Shown: one piece after another, positions 1 to 10,374 of the stretch
Numbering within the stretch: the first letter of the stretch is position 1
How the letters are laid out: each line of letters begins with the position of its first letter
Assembly: GCA_018806915.1 (NCBI GenBank)
Contig: JAGKQI010000083.1
Coordinates: 372,001 to 436,000, forward strand
DNA from: Phytophthora colocasiae
Taxonomy: Eukaryota > Oomycota > Peronosporomycetes > Peronosporales > Peronosporaceae
Length of the DNA stretch: 64,000 nucleotides
Direction of reading: 5' to 3'
Notes under the pieces: generated by a model
What the model was told of the DNA's origin: nothing
What the model saw: only the letters and a program-made list of their open reading frames with translations
The model's database searches: none
Position numbers and translations under genes: made by a program

Positions 1-1317
1 GCCGTCCAGTCCGGGGACACCTTCGACTAGAACTGTTTGTCCATCACTTGCTTGACCTCGGACTTCGGACACCACTAATGCTTGACCCCCAGGACAGATA
101 CGAACAGTCGAACTCACTCGGGCCGAGTGCACTTCTTCGACTCTTGGAGTTCCCAGCGAGAACACTTCGCCCGTGTCCTTCAAAGTCACTGAATTAGTGT
201 CCAAGTCGACGACAGCTCGGAACTGTCGGAGTGAGTCGGTTCCAAGTATCACATCCACATGCATGTGATCGACAACCACAAAGGGTCGAACAATCTCCAA
301 GGACCCAAGTCGGAGGGGAAGGTCGGCAACACCTCGTATCTTGAGTTGGTGACCCGACACTCCGTTCAAGTTTCCATTGTACGGTCGCAGAGAGTCATTA
401 GCTCGGCCTATCCGACGGAGTACTTTACGGTCGATCAAGCTCACTACCGCCCCAGAGTCAATAAGTATATCAACAGGGACACAGTCGACATATCCAGGAG
501 AAGTAGCTTCCACACCGCCCACTGAGCCAATCACTCGCTTACCTTCTGGTACTACATCGGTGTCTTCACTCCCGTCGAGTACATCTAGCTCGACCAGTCC
601 AGTCTTCCGAGAGTCATCGTTTCCTTCCTGAGTAGAGACTCGCACGGGATCAGTCACTACGTACGCGTACTCGTACACGCTGTTCGAGGAGTCTTCACGC
701 GAACAACGAGGCCCCAGTTCTTCGATCTTCTGACCAGCCAAGGAGGAGTGGTCGAAGCGCACTTGCTTCGGGCTCCGCGTTTTTCGCGACGGTAAAGCTG
801 TCTTTAGGCAGTCGTCACACCGGTCTTCTCGCTCTTTCAGCTTAGCTCGGATGAGTGGACCTTCACTCAGGTACTTCTCCATTATTACACCCACGATGCG
901 TTTCATCACGGAGCTACTCATCGCTCGGTAAAATTGTGCTACTTTCGCCAGAGCTCGTTCCTCAAGGTCATTTCCTCCCCAATCGACTTCCGGGAGAGCT
1001 AAGTCACTCAGGAGCGGCGACCCGCAGTCGACACACACGGGGTTCACCTTTTCTTCTTCCTTGACTAAGTAGTACACCATTCGTCGGACTAGAGCACTCC
1101 ATTTAGGATCCAGGCGCTTTCTCCGTCGGGAGGACACAGTCACTGCGTTGACGGCACTCCGGGGGTTTTCCGACAAGTCGATAGCCACATTTGCGATCAC
1201 AGTCTCTTCGACACATGAGTCGGTGGGCACGTCGTCACTTACTTCCGCCTGGTTATAGTTCGAAGTGACTTCAGTCTCTCCACCTCCTACATCACGTTCG
1301 TCCGAATCAGCGACTCC
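1..1317 (-). pseudogene. gypsy-1 pol, aspartic protease region (partial)
   Basis: The minus strand is open from 1317 to the window edge. It contains the protease active site D-S-G-A within VDILIDSGAVVSLID (about 475-430) and the second conserved element DVILGTDSL further on (about 255-225). Upstream is a CxxC pair (VCVDCG, about 1040-1021) and a basic stretch. It would cleave the element's polyprotein. In frame it is preceded by stops at 1318 and 1393, and the adjoining coding sequence lies in another frame, so it is separated from gag-linker by a frameshift. Reverse transcriptase presumably follows to the left. The protease assignment is sound; intactness cannot be judged. Confidence 0.8.
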
Positions 1318-2592
1318 TCATGATCGTGGAAGTAGTCGTTTTCCTTCGACTTCCTCAAGTCGCTAAAGTCACGGTTAGCTCGCTTAGCTGCATTAGTCGC
1401 GGCTAGCGTCTTCCGATACCAGGCAGTCCAGTATTCGGGAGTAGCGAGCGCTCCCGGTGACGACTCCCTCGTTCGACTTATGACTTCCTCTGGGATTCCC
1501 AATACGGTGCTCAGGTCGGCTAGTGACATTTTCTGCGACTGCGACGCATTCATTTCCACTCTTCTTGAGTTCTACTTCGTCCAACGGAAAGAGTCGCTCC
1601 TCGAGCTCTTTGTCGTATTCTTCTGTTTCTTCTAGTACTCCATTATTTACTCCTTCAGTTAGCTCATCCAGTTCCTCTTCTGAAAACACCCAGGTAAGTT
1701 CAGTAGTCGCCCCCGCGGCGCTACTCTTAGTGCTCGCCTCACCCCCACCATCCGCACCGGTGGTAGACGACTCACTCGCAGCTTCACTCAGTTCTATTTC
1801 ACCTTGGGTTTCCCGGGTCACACTCGCAGCCTCGACCCCAGTTCGTGTGACTTCTTCTTCAGTTAGATCACTCACCAGTTCGCCAGTAGTTAGTCCAGTA
1901 GCGACTTCGGCAGTGTTCGCCTCACCCCCACCATTAGCATCGGTGGTAGACGGCACACTTGCAGTCTCGTTCGCTACTCCGTCAGTCTTGTTAGTAGTCA
2001 CCCCGGGTGTATCTTCACTAGTCTCGTCATTTGTCAGTTGATGTTCAGTCATCACACTCGTCTCGTCAAGTAATTCTTCACGGTTCTTCGTAGGTTCATC
2101 TCTATTCTCGCTCGAGTCGGGGTCAAAAATGCTCTCATCGAACTCAGGACAGTCACTTTCACTTTCATCATCACCTTCGGGTTGCAACTCAGTGACTCCC
2201 AAGCCACCGAGAGAAGTAGTTTTTTCTTCCACACTTGTTCCATTAGTCACCCACTCGCAGTGGACAACTTCACTCTTTGCGCGGGGCGCTGTCCAGTAGT
2301 TTACCGGGTTCGACTTCACGCGAACCTCATCTTCATACTCTTCGGCGTTAGGGTCCTTCAGTGAGTCCCCGACGTAGGCCGTAGTCAGGCAACTCGCTTC
2401 AACATCCTTACTCTCAATTTTATCAGTCTCAATCATGTTCACTCCATTTTCAGTCGTTGTTCTCTTTACAGTCTCAGTTGAACTCACTCCATTTCCATAA
2501 CGAGTAGTAGTGGACTTGGAAGTGACTTCACTCAAGTCACTTAGCTGGCAGGAGGAAGGAGTGACTTCACCCTTCCCTTCCTCCAGCCCCCT
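1287..2592 (-). pseudogene. gypsy-1 gag-pol linker region, frameshifted
   Basis: This acidic, Thr/Ser/Glu-rich region follows gag in the same reading frame after a single TGA (2593-2595) and stays open to 1393. Near 1555 the sensible coding moves into the frame 1559-1287 (for example LADLSTVLGIPEEVISRTRE), then near 1300 returns to the protease frame. Two compensating frame changes therefore split the polyprotein. Two blocks resembling VTETASE..TTxADGGGEA occur around 1900 and 1740, indicating an internal tandem duplication. No enzyme domain was recognised. Confidence 0.6.
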
Positions 2593-5019
2593 TCAGTGTT
2601 GACCTGACCCCGAAGCAGCCCCAGCCTTCTGGACTAGCTGGTTCAGCGCCTCTCTCGAGGGGCAGTTGGCCACCACGTGGTCCGCACCTCCGCACAGGAA
2701 ACAGGCCCTAGGGCCGCGACTGGTCTGGTAGTTTGAGCGGGAATTCGAGTTCGTGTTTTGCGACTGCTGTTGCTGTTGACGTTGGCCCGACTGCTGCTGT
2801 TGGCGCTGGTAAACTCGGGGTAGCTCACACTCGACGTAGACATGACCAGTTCCTTGGCAGTTAGAGCAAGTCGAGTTGTTTCTACGACAGTTCAGACGAC
2901 TGCACCCCAACGTGTGGCACCTTCCGCACACGATGTGACCCTCTTGAGTGTACAAGTCAGGTCCCTGTCGAATACCCCGGGTAGGAGTCACCGGTAGAGA
3001 AGTAGTTGGCTGAATCGCATACACTCCTTGACTAGTAGCAGGCATTGCCTGGTACTGAATAGCAGCCGCAGTAGTTCCTCCCTGAGTATCAGCCGGAGTA
3101 GCGACTTGCACTTGTTGTTGCGCCAGGAGACTTTGAGTTTGTTGCATCACAGTCAGCATTTGCTTCATCAAGTCATCGTTGGCAGTCGACTTAGGAGGCT
3201 CGTCCTCGAAGTCAGCATCGTCCTCCACGGGTAAGTGTTGGTTCTTGTACAGGAGTACTGCTACAGCTTGAGGTATGGAATTCACTAATGAAGTGTCAAG
3301 CGTGTTCCGCCACTGCTTGTTACGAAGCCCTGACAGGAAATACTGGTATCTCATCTCCGGGTCAAAATACTGAGCGGCGTCACAGAGACTCGAAATCAAA
3401 TCGCCCCACACTTCGGCCGACATACCACGGGATCGTTTAGTCACCTTCAGTCGCTCAATCATCTGGAGTGGAGTCTGACACACGAACTGGTTGTGGAAGC
3501 GAGTCCTCAGAGTGTTGAAGTCGTTAATCTGGGAGTAAGTCCACCATTCCTCACCAGTTTTGCCCTTAAGACACTCCCTGAAGGCACTCAACCGTAGAGA
3601 GTCGTCAAGGCCTTCAGTAGCCCTCTCGAACGCACTCCAGAAGGATCGGGCTTTGTCTGCCGAGGCACCATCAGAGTAAAACGGCTGAATCATTCGGACT
3701 GCGTTCTTGATGTTGGACGGCATACCCAGCGGTGGTCGAGTCACTTGGCTCACAGGTTGTTGGTAGTTCGGAGTGTATTGACCGGGAAGTTGACTGGGAA
3801 CCGGAGAGTACGGTTGGCTACCCAAGCCACTGGCAAGATGTCCAGCAGTCACCGTATTTGGAGCAGTCACAGGGGGGGGTAGACTAGTTGCTTGAGTCGA
3901 ATTTGCAGGCAGCTGCTGTTGGCCCCAGTACGCTGCCTGCCCGGCAGTCGCTTGCTGGTAACTAGTAGTGGCAGGAGTCATCGCAGGAACTGAAGTCAAC
4001 GGTGGAGCCACACTCATAGGAGTCATAAGTGCACTGCTAGGGGGTACTTGAGTAGCAGGGGCTTGAGTCACTTGAGGAGGAGCGGAGGTAGCCGCATGGG
4101 AGATCGGAGCTGGCGTGCTGTAGGAGAACCCGGCCGCTGCCGACCATCCTATTGGCTGGATAAACGGATTGTTCAGTCCGGTGCCAGGATTGCCAGGAGT
4201 CGCCCCAAGCGTCACATTCTGATAACTCGGGATCGCCGAGCGAGCGGACTGAGGTACACTTGCAGCAGGAGTCATCACCGGAGCAGTAGGTGGTTGTCCA
4301 GGGACTTGACTACTCCATCCAGTTGGGTTATTCCCCGCGGTACTAGTCACTACATTCACGCCAGTCGCTGCACTAGGAGTGTAACCAGGTTGAGCCATCA
4401 GTTGAGGTGGATACAAGTAGAGCTTGGTGGCATCGACTACTCCCATAGTCGCAACTCCCGGCTGAGTCGCTGACGGAGTAGGGGGAATGGGGACCACTGG
4501 AGTCACCGGCAGCGTCGTAGGCTGGCTAGTCAAGGGAGTCGAAGCTTGAAAGTGAGTCTCACCCCGGGGCACTGAAGTCGCAGTAGCGAGTCCGACACCC
4601 GAGGTCACCTCTCGTAGAGTAAATCCGCCGTGGGCAGTAACAGGACTAGCAAGTGGTCTAGCTTCTCCTCTCCTGGGCTCCGAGAGACTTCGGGTCAGTC
4701 GAGGCTTAGTAGGAGGAGGTTGTTGTACTGGGCGAGTAGAACCAAGAGCGGCCCGCCTCACCATGGCTTGGACCGAGGTCAATCCTCCCGGAGCAGTTAG
4801 ACTCGGCCTCCCCGGGTGCGTAGTAGTGGGAGGTCCACCAAGTCCAAACCACGAAGTCACAGGTTGGCTGTCACTGCCTCCTGGACTCGCAGGAGTCACC
4901 GTAGGGGGGCGACTTGTTCCTCCCCCGAACCAGGAAGTAGCAGATGGGCCCGTGCCACCGTTTTCACTCGAGGTAGTGCTCCTGTCGTCATCTCCGACAC
5001 CAGGTCCAAACGACGACAT
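2593..5019 (-). CDS. gypsy-1 Gag polyprotein
   Basis: The protein is about 808 aa from the first in-frame ATG at 5019; the frame is open upstream to 5172 without another ATG. The first 440 or so residues are Pro/Thr/Ser/Gln-rich low complexity. They are followed by a retrotransposon Gag/capsid-like helical region (for example EEWWTYSQINDFNTLRTRF and FLSGLRNKQWRN). The C-terminus has a Cys-rich cluster and CCHC knuckles, the clearest being CFLCGGADHVVANC (C-x2-C-x4-H-x4-C), plus a Gln-rich stretch. It would package element RNA. Gag ends at TGA (2593) with the frame continuing open beyond, so a readthrough-type gag-pol arrangement is possible but equally a mutation. Confidence 0.8.
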   Translation of the reverse strand: MSSFGPGVGDDDRSTTSSENGGTGPSATSWFGGGTSRPPTVTPASPGGSDSQPVTSWFGLGGPPTTTHPGRPSLTAPGGLTSVQAMVRRAALGSTRPVQQPPPTKPRLTRSLSEPRRGEARPLASPVTAHGGFTLREVTSGVGLATATSVPRGETHFQASTPLTSQPTTLPVTPVVPIPPTPSATQPGVATMGVVDATKLYLYPPQLMAQPGYTPSAATGVNVVTSTAGNNPTGWSSQVPGQPPTAPVMTPAASVPQSARSAIPSYQNVTLGATPGNPGTGLNNPFIQPIGWSAAAGFSYSTPAPISHAATSAPPQVTQAPATQVPPSSALMTPMSVAPPLTSVPAMTPATTSYQQATAGQAAYWGQQQLPANSTQATSLPPPVTAPNTVTAGHLASGLGSQPYSPVPSQLPGQYTPNYQQPVSQVTRPPLGMPSNIKNAVRMIQPFYSDGASADKARSFWSAFERATEGLDDSLRLSAFRECLKGKTGEEWWTYSQINDFNTLRTRFHNQFVCQTPLQMIERLKVTKRSRGMSAEVWGDLISSLCDAAQYFDPEMRYQYFLSGLRNKQWRNTLDTSLVNSIPQAVAVLLYKNQHLPVEDDADFEDEPPKSTANDDLMKQMLTVMQQTQSLLAQQQVQVATPADTQGGTTAAAIQYQAMPATSQGVYAIQPTTSLPVTPTRGIRQGPDLYTQEGHIVCGRCHTLGCSRLNCRRNNSTCSNCQGTGHVYVECELPRVYQRQQQQSGQRQQQQQSQNTNSNSRSNYQTSRGPRACFLCGGADHVVANCPSREALNQLVQKAGAASGSGQH

Positions 5020-5428
5020 CTCGATTTCGGGTTCTTGATCGTCTCTTTCTCTCTCTTCTTGTGCAGTCTTGAGTTCGGGTAGTTGTCGCACTCCCGCCCA
5101 GACGAACCACTCGGTCAACCAACTGACAACTAGTTGGTAGGACAAGAGTACTTCACTTCCACGTCCAAGTGGTCACTCGAAGTTCACTTTCAGAGACCTT
5201 CACCGGCTTGATTTGCGTCACCGGAACGGGTCGGATCCCGTCCTTTAGTGTAGTAGTAGAACACCTCCCTAGTTGACCCCTGTCGAACTAGCAGTGTTGT
5301 GACTCTTCACTCCTCAGTAAGTGAGAGCAGTTCTCTCTCCGGTAGCAGATCTTGTAGGTGTAGTCTCCCTTTAGTGCTCACTCCGAGGACCCTTCTCCAG
5401 CAGGCAAGTACCCTGCTTCTCCACCACT

Positions 5429-5930
5429 TGTCGCGACCTGTTAAGGATCGGGTACTAGCGGGCTGTTATGTGAGTGCAGGTCCGGGCAGGGAGTTAGAAG
5501 ACTTAACTCAAACAAATATAAGTAACTTGTTGTTGTTCTTCTTCTTAGCAGGTAAATTCACGACTGACTAGTTATATAGGGAGCTCATTTCACTCCAATG
5601 CACACTTTGTAGGGATGAATCCCCGTCGATATGGTAGGGTGGGCGTCCTCGGAGGTGTCTTCCCTCCGCACGACACTCCCGGGAGGACACTAATGGACCT
5701 CTCGGGTGAAGTAAACGGGGCTGTACCCCGGAGTGGACCTCAGACAGCCTACTACGCCAAGTGATCACAACACGGCGAGTACGACGGATGGCAAGGCCCC
5801 GAGGCATGGAGTACAGCCGAACGCGCTGGCTCGGGGGTCTCGTACCCGGGCACGGGACAGTCGGAGTGTAAGCTTGTCCTCAAGAAAATCTGACCGCCGC
5901 GTGACTCACCACGATGTACACGTGCATTTT
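5429..5930 (-). repeat. probable 5' LTR of gypsy-1 (outer edge unresolved)
   Basis: The inner edge is inferred from TGTCGCGACC at 5429, two bases from a TGGTGG primer-binding-like sequence. A TATA-like stretch lies inside. Only one LTR is in the window, so ends and target-site duplication cannot be verified. No coding signal was found between 5173 and 6240. Confidence 0.35.
5571..5580 (-). promoter_or_regulatory. TATA-like box in the gypsy-1 LTR
   Basis: The minus strand reads CCTATATAAC here, about 150 bp upstream of the proposed LTR inner edge, a plausible distance for the U3/R promoter of an LTR element read on the minus strand. It is a sequence match only. Confidence 0.3.
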
Positions 5931-6246
5931 TTTAAATTCTTATCGTCAATTGAGCCGTGCGCCGCTTCAACTTGGCCTTCTCGATGTTTTATCAGGAAAG
6001 CACTCACCATCCACAAGTAACAGCGACTTCGTTGGTGATGAATGTCTCCCGCTTCAATATCATCAGTGAGCAGTACGTGTGGCTCACCGGCAATAACTAC
6101 ACGAGTGCGGAGGACCTGGAGGGAACGTCTTGAGCTCTTGGCTGTAAATTTAAATAAGCTTAAAGGTAAATCAAATCCCAAATACTTCTTATTATGAGTG
6201 ATGTTGCCATTCAAATGAAGTGATGTCCCTATAATCGAGTAACTTT

Positions 6247-7337
6247 CGTGTTGAAGTGCAGCAGCCTACCACGGAAGCTCAGGGCCTTGGAAGTCGTAGA
6301 ACTTGGACGTGTCTTCGAGTGACACAGTGGACAAAACCTTGGTCATACCAGCGATAGATTCTTCCGGCTCGACTGCTCCATTGCCGCCATTCAGATCGGT
6401 CTTGACGTATCCTGGCTGCAGCACAATGGCCGCGATCTTGTCCTTCTTGAGGTCCACAGCCAGGTTTGCGTTGATCATGTTCAGCGCCGCCTTGGACGCA
6501 CGATAGCCGTACATATCACCGTTAGGTAGCGGGTGGTTCTCGTAGTAGACTGTCTTCACTGGACCAAACGCTCCGTCCAGGTTCGCATCGATACTGCCGA
6601 GGATGCTCGAAATGGACGCGACAATAGCGAGCCCGTGCGCGTCCGCAGCCAGTTTGAGATTGCTATGCAGCACACGTGTAGTGAGGAACGGACCCACCGA
6701 ATTGATCTCGAAGTGGCGCATGAAGTGGTTCTTGGTGGCCGAGTCGTACGATCCTTGTTCCAGGATGCCAGCGTTGTTGATGAGCAAGTCGATGGGGATG
6801 CCCTCCAGCTCCTTCGTCAAGCGCTCGATAGAAGCTTCGTCGCTCGTGTCCAGCTGCGCGATCTTGAACGGCGACAGTGCCTTGAGCGCATGGGCCTGGT
6901 CGACGTTGCGTGCCGTACCGATGACCTTCCAGCCAGCTGCAGTGTAGTGCTTGGCGAAGGTGAGACCGAGGCTGCGCGTGGCGCCCGTGATGAGGACAGT
7001 CTTGGAGGACGACATTGTGGATGAGAACTGGAGGCGGGTGTGTGTGTAGTTGGAAGAGTATTCGGAAGTGAGGAGGAAGTTGTTGTCCACGCGGATAATG
7101 ACACTGACTGCTGTTCAACAACTTGTTGGATGTTGTTCACATGAACTTCATGCGTAAACCTGCAGAGACCGTATACGTACCGTATACGCACCGAATTGAC
7201 CAATCACGAGCTGGGTAAAGGTCTGCTTGGTGCATCAGCAACGGATTGAAAGCTATCGGTTGACGCCATTCAAAGACAAGAGAAGTTATCGTCAACTAAA
7301 ACTCAGCTTTAGTTAGTTAGTGCACTATTTCCCCTGA
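6247..7337. repeat. left arm of a ~1.1-kb inverted repeat (contains SDR-A)
   Basis: This arm is nearly identical, in reverse complement, to about 10375-11460. It includes the whole SDR gene, its upstream region (for example the GTATACGTACCGTATACG stretch near 7170) and a short 3' flank. Similarity stops near 6247 on the outside and near 7337 on the inside. The 3-kb spacer carries a bZIP gene and a broken OYE gene. Confidence 0.9.
6266..7015 (-). CDS. short-chain dehydrogenase/reductase (SDR-A)
   Basis: A 249-aa NAD(P)-dependent oxidoreductase of the classical SDR, C-factor-like type, without an intron. The start was set at ATG 7015 because MSSSKTVLITGAT is the usual SDR beginning; the frame also runs 25 codons further upstream. 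Residues 8-15 read TGATRSLG, so the second Gly of the TGxxxGxG cofactor motif is Ser. NNAG lies at about 80-83, a Ser in VASISSILG, and the catalytic Y-x3-K is in YGYRASKAAL. Substrate unknown. It differs from SDR-B by only three residues (A/V, V/A, T/A), which points to recent inverted duplication or gene conversion. The family assignment is firm, the function is not. Confidence 0.9.
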   Translation of the reverse strand: MSSSKTVLITGATRSLGLTFAKHYTAAGWKVIGTARNVDQAHALKALSPFKIAQLDTSDEASIERLTKELEGIPIDLLINNAGILEQGSYDSATKNHFMRHFEINSVGPFLTTRVLHSNLKLAADAHGLAIVASISSILGSIDANLDGAFGPVKTVYYENHPLPNGDMYGYRASKAALNMINANLAVDLKKDKIAAIVLQPGYVKTDLNGGNGAVEPEESIAGMTKVLSTVSLEDTSKFYDFQGPELPW

Positions 7338-7450
7338 CGTTACCAATTGTTTACTGACAGTAAAACCTGTTCAAAATTGTCATGTAATCTCACAAAGAAT
7401 TCCCAAAAACAAACGAACAGGATATTGGTGCTGTAGCATGAAGAATTCAT

Positions 7451-8317
7451 TCATGGTGCAACGAATATGCTTTCAGCGTTCAAGCGAGCGTTGGTGAAGA
7501 CTTTGGACACGTCTTCCAAATTCCCAAGCAGTTGAAGCATTGGAGTTAGCATGTCTGCACTGTACTGGATGCTGACAACCCTCTGTGTCTCGGTATTCCA
7601 CGTAATGCGCGACGAACTCGTCATAACGAGCCTTTGGCCAAGCAGTCTTAAAGCCAACCATGTATTTTCCTCACTTCCATCCGTCAAGTGAGGGAAAGCA
7701 AAGCGTAAAGTCCCTTCCGTGATAGTGTGCGTCCCTCTTGTAGTAGCAATGAGAGAGTCCGCAGGACCGTCTTCTAGCCGCACGAGCTGAATGTCGATGT
7801 CGGGATGACAAAGCGACGTCAATTTCCAGATCTGTAGCAGCCCGTTCACACCGTATCCCCCAGTACAAACGACTTCTGGAGCCATCGTCGTCTCCAAGAA
7901 CTTTCGCTGGACGTTTGACTCGACAGGAATCACCACCTCCGAGTTGGGCATTGTAGGGACACCGGTAATACCGTTGCGAAAGAGACGGAAGTACTCGGCA
8001 GCAAAGGCCCAGCGAGTGTAGTTTGTGCTCACACCAGCGGAAATGACTTGACGTTGGAGCGTCAGTTCCTGAATCTCCTTCTTCAGAGCGTCAACGCTGC
8101 TCTCGAGACCTGTCAGTTTGTTGCTTTGCTTCCTCTTGTAGCGCGCTTGATGCATTCGATTCCGTTCACGGCGGAGTTCTACGGCGTCAGTAGTAACGGG
8201 TATGGGGTGTGGCTTGCTCTCGTGGTCGACCTGTGTTGTCTGCTCATCAGCAAACCGGGACGCCAAGTAGGTGGAGAGCGGCGGTAGGCGTTGAAGACTG
8301 GCCAGGGAGTTCTCCAT
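7451..8317 (-). CDS. oomycete-type bZIP transcription factor
   Basis: A 288-aa protein starting at ATG 8317. The basic region is at about residues 48-66 (RRERNRMHQARYKRKQ). The conserved Asn is kept, but the usual A-A and S/C-R positions are H-Q and Y-K, a pattern I associate with oomycete bZIPs. A short leucine-zipper-like helix follows (LESSVDALKKEIQEL). The remaining 190 residues form the domain that accompanies these factors, with TEGTLRFAFPHL and a segment around WLALRLLGQRL that resembles a segment in the protein at 15985-16884. It presumably binds DNA as a dimer in the nucleus; targets are unknown. It lies inside the spacer of the SDR inverted repeat and is convergent with nothing obvious. 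Confidence 0.8.
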   Translation of the reverse strand: MENSLASLQRLPPLSTYLASRFADEQTTQVDHESKPHPIPVTTDAVELRRERNRMHQARYKRKQSNKLTGLESSVDALKKEIQELTLQRQVISAGVSTNYTRWAFAAEYFRLFRNGITGVPTMPNSEVVIPVESNVQRKFLETTMAPEVVCTGGYGVNGLLQIWKLTSLCHPDIDIQLVRLEDGPADSLIATTRGTHTITEGTLRFAFPHLTDGSEENTWLALRLLGQRLVMTSSSRITWNTETQRVVSIQYSADMLTPMLQLLGNLEDVSKVFTNARLNAESIFVAP

Positions 8318-9004
8318 TTGGTAGAGCGGCGTCTCTGCTGCCTCCTCGCGAGCGTTTGCTGGGGCTGATCTCTTGTGAGACGGCGAATGAATGAAGGAGC
8401 ATTGGGAGAGGGGAAGGAGGATTAGTCACGCCTGAGTGAGTCGATCACAGACACGCGTGATCGTTATGCACTGACTAGCTTCAGGATCAGAACGTGGGGC
8501 TGACCATGAACAGCGATCTTGTCGGCTACACATGTGCCTATAGAGTGTAATACTACCCAGTCTCATTGTAGCTCCAAATAGCGGTGGCCTCGCGGTCCTG
8601 AGTAGACCTTGTTGATCTCCGGTCGGTGTGCCCTGGCATCCGGTGGGCAGATGCACTGCATCTGCCAACTACATCATAGTTCTTCGATTTCCCGAGCCTT
8701 TTGCAGTCACATCGGGAGTGGAGAGTTTTCAGTGGCGAGAACGGAATTTTGGCACATAGAAGAATGGGCGATCCTAACTCTGGGCGAATGCTTTGTGTGA
8801 CTCCTTGTTCTGCTGCAGTACAACCGAGCTGACTGCATGGTCACTTCATGCGATATTCTTCGCCATGGATACAGTACCGTTTTCGCCTACATGTATTCCG
8901 TAATCGGAGTCGACTGAAGCTAGACCCAGCGGCATAGCCGTCCAAGATCTTAGATCGATTCCGTAACTCGGTGCGAAGATTGCTCGACGGGTTGTGTTGA
9001 CATG
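8318..9004. other. intergenic stretch, no gene seen
   Basis: No coding sequence is convincing on either strand; open frames are short and compositionally unlike proteins. It separates the bZIP gene from the OYE-like gene and probably holds both promoters. Confidence 0.5.
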
Positions 9005-9130
9005 AACACGAAGGGGACAAGCAGAGCAACCAGCTCATGTGCAACCTGCATTCGTTCGTGTCGACGTGATCATTCCTTGTGTAAGCTTGGTTGCACATGA
9101 GCTGGTTGCTCTGCTTGTCCCCTTCGTGTT
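9005..9130. repeat. perfect 42-bp inverted repeat (hairpin)
   Basis: Bases 9005-9046 are the exact reverse complement of 9089-9130, with a 42-base loop. The left arm begins AACACGAAGGGGACAAGCAG. It ends about 110 bp upstream of the OYE-like start codon. No transposon ends were identified around it. Confidence 0.9.
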
Positions 9131-9238
9131 TTGCTTTGGCAAAGCCGATCACGTTCGCAATGAGAGATCACATCGGTGTTGCTCATTCTGCAATTTGCGC
9201 TCTTGCCACCAAGCAACACCCAAACCTCTTCACCTCCA

Positions 9239-10362
9239 ATGGTTTCCGTCGCCGACTACAAGCTTTTCACGCCGCTGACGCTCGGCAAGAACCTCGAACT
9301 CAAGAACCGCATCGTGTTCGGCCCGCTCACCCGAGGTCGCGCCAATCCCGATCGCGTGCCATCGAAGAACAACGAAATCTATTACGAACAACGTGCTGGT
9401 GCCGGGCTGATCATTTCCGAAGGTACGGCTGTCTCCGAACAAGGCTACGGCTGGTACAATGTCCCGGGATGCTACACGGACGCCCATGCTGAGGGCTGGA
9501 AGCGCGTGACCGACCGCGTTCACAAGAAAGGAGGCAAGATCTTCATGCAGCTGTGGCACGTGGGCCGTCAAGCTCACCCGAGCTTCAACCCCAAAGGAGG
9601 GCTTCGGCTCTGCGTTGTGAGACTGGCCACACTCGTGACGCCAACTACAACGTGTCTACGTTTGTGACTCCACGTGCCCTCGAGACGGAAGAGATCGCTG
9701 GTATTGTGGAGGACTATCGACACTCAGCTGAATTGGCGAAGCAGGCGGGATTTGACGGTGTGGAGATCCACGGAGCCAACGGGTACCTGATCGACCAATT
9801 CTTGCAGTCAGTCTCCAACAAACGCACGGACAAATACGGTGGATCGTTCGAGAACCGCTCTCGACTTCTGCTGGAGATTGTGGAAGCTGTCAAGACCATT
9901 TTCCCGGCGTATCGTATTGGAGTGCGTTTGTCTCCTAATGGTGCCTTTGGTGGCATGGGAAGCGAAGATAACGTCGAGATGTTCACGTACACCATCGAGC
10001 AGCTACGTAAGTACGACCTTGGCTACTTGGCCATCCTCGACGGAGACAGTGATATACTCCGCTTTTCAGGCAAAAGTCGTCTCTTCACTGCTCTTGACGC
10101 GAAGAACTCCTTCAAGGGGGTTGTCATGGCCAACAATAACTATACGCGCGACATCGCCGAGGGAGTTGTTCGTAGTGGCGCGGCTGATCTGGTGGGTTTT
10201 GGTCGTCCGTACATTGCCAACCCGGACCTGGCGGAACGCTTCCAGAACGACTGGCCAATTGAGCCGATGGCAGGCCACGAGACGTACTACAACTCGGCTC
10301 TCGGAGGCAAGTTCTACAACGACTACCCGGCGTATCAGGCCAAGAAGGAGCTGGACAATTAA
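9239..10362 (+). pseudogene. Old Yellow Enzyme-like NADH:flavin oxidoreductase, frameshifted
   Basis: The N-terminal half (from ATG 9239: MVSVADYKLFTPL) and the C-terminal half are clear OYE/12-oxophytodienoate-reductase-type sequence: FGPLTRGRA, MQLWHVGRQAHPSF, the active-site HGANGYLIDQFLQ (His and Asn ligands for the substrate carbonyl), NKRTDKYGGS and GFGRPYIANPDL. The family is FMN-dependent and reduces activated alkenes. Near 9600 the frame changes: the first frame ends at 9667 in nonsense after FNPKGG, while the second supplies CETGHTRDANYN onward to 10362. The intervening segment is shorter than usual, so a small deletion with frame loss is likely. No GT-AG intron that repairs it was found. 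A sequencing error remains possible. Confidence 0.75.
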
Positions 10363-10374
10363 AAGGGAAGAGCA

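Larger units (their letters stand above)
1..5930 (-). mobile_element. Ty3/gypsy-type LTR retrotransposon 1, partial (left part outside window)
   Basis: Read on the minus strand the order is a probable 5' LTR, leader, gag, linker, then an aspartic protease that runs off the window at base 1. Reverse transcriptase and integrase would lie further left. The LTR-internal edge is placed at about 5429, where the plus strand reads TGTCGCGACC; next to it a minus-strand TGGTGG sequence (about 5409-5426) could be the primer-binding site. The outer LTR edge is not visible because there is no second LTR to compare; 5930 is a guess. The coding part has an in-frame stop and two frame changes, so this copy is probably inactive. 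Confidence 0.7.

Noticed and set aside
1523..5082. Several long plus-strand open frames (1523-2041, 4048-4473, 4763-5038)
   Set aside because: They lie antisense to the gypsy-1 gag and linker and have the Ser/Arg-rich look of a shadow frame of low-complexity coding sequence.
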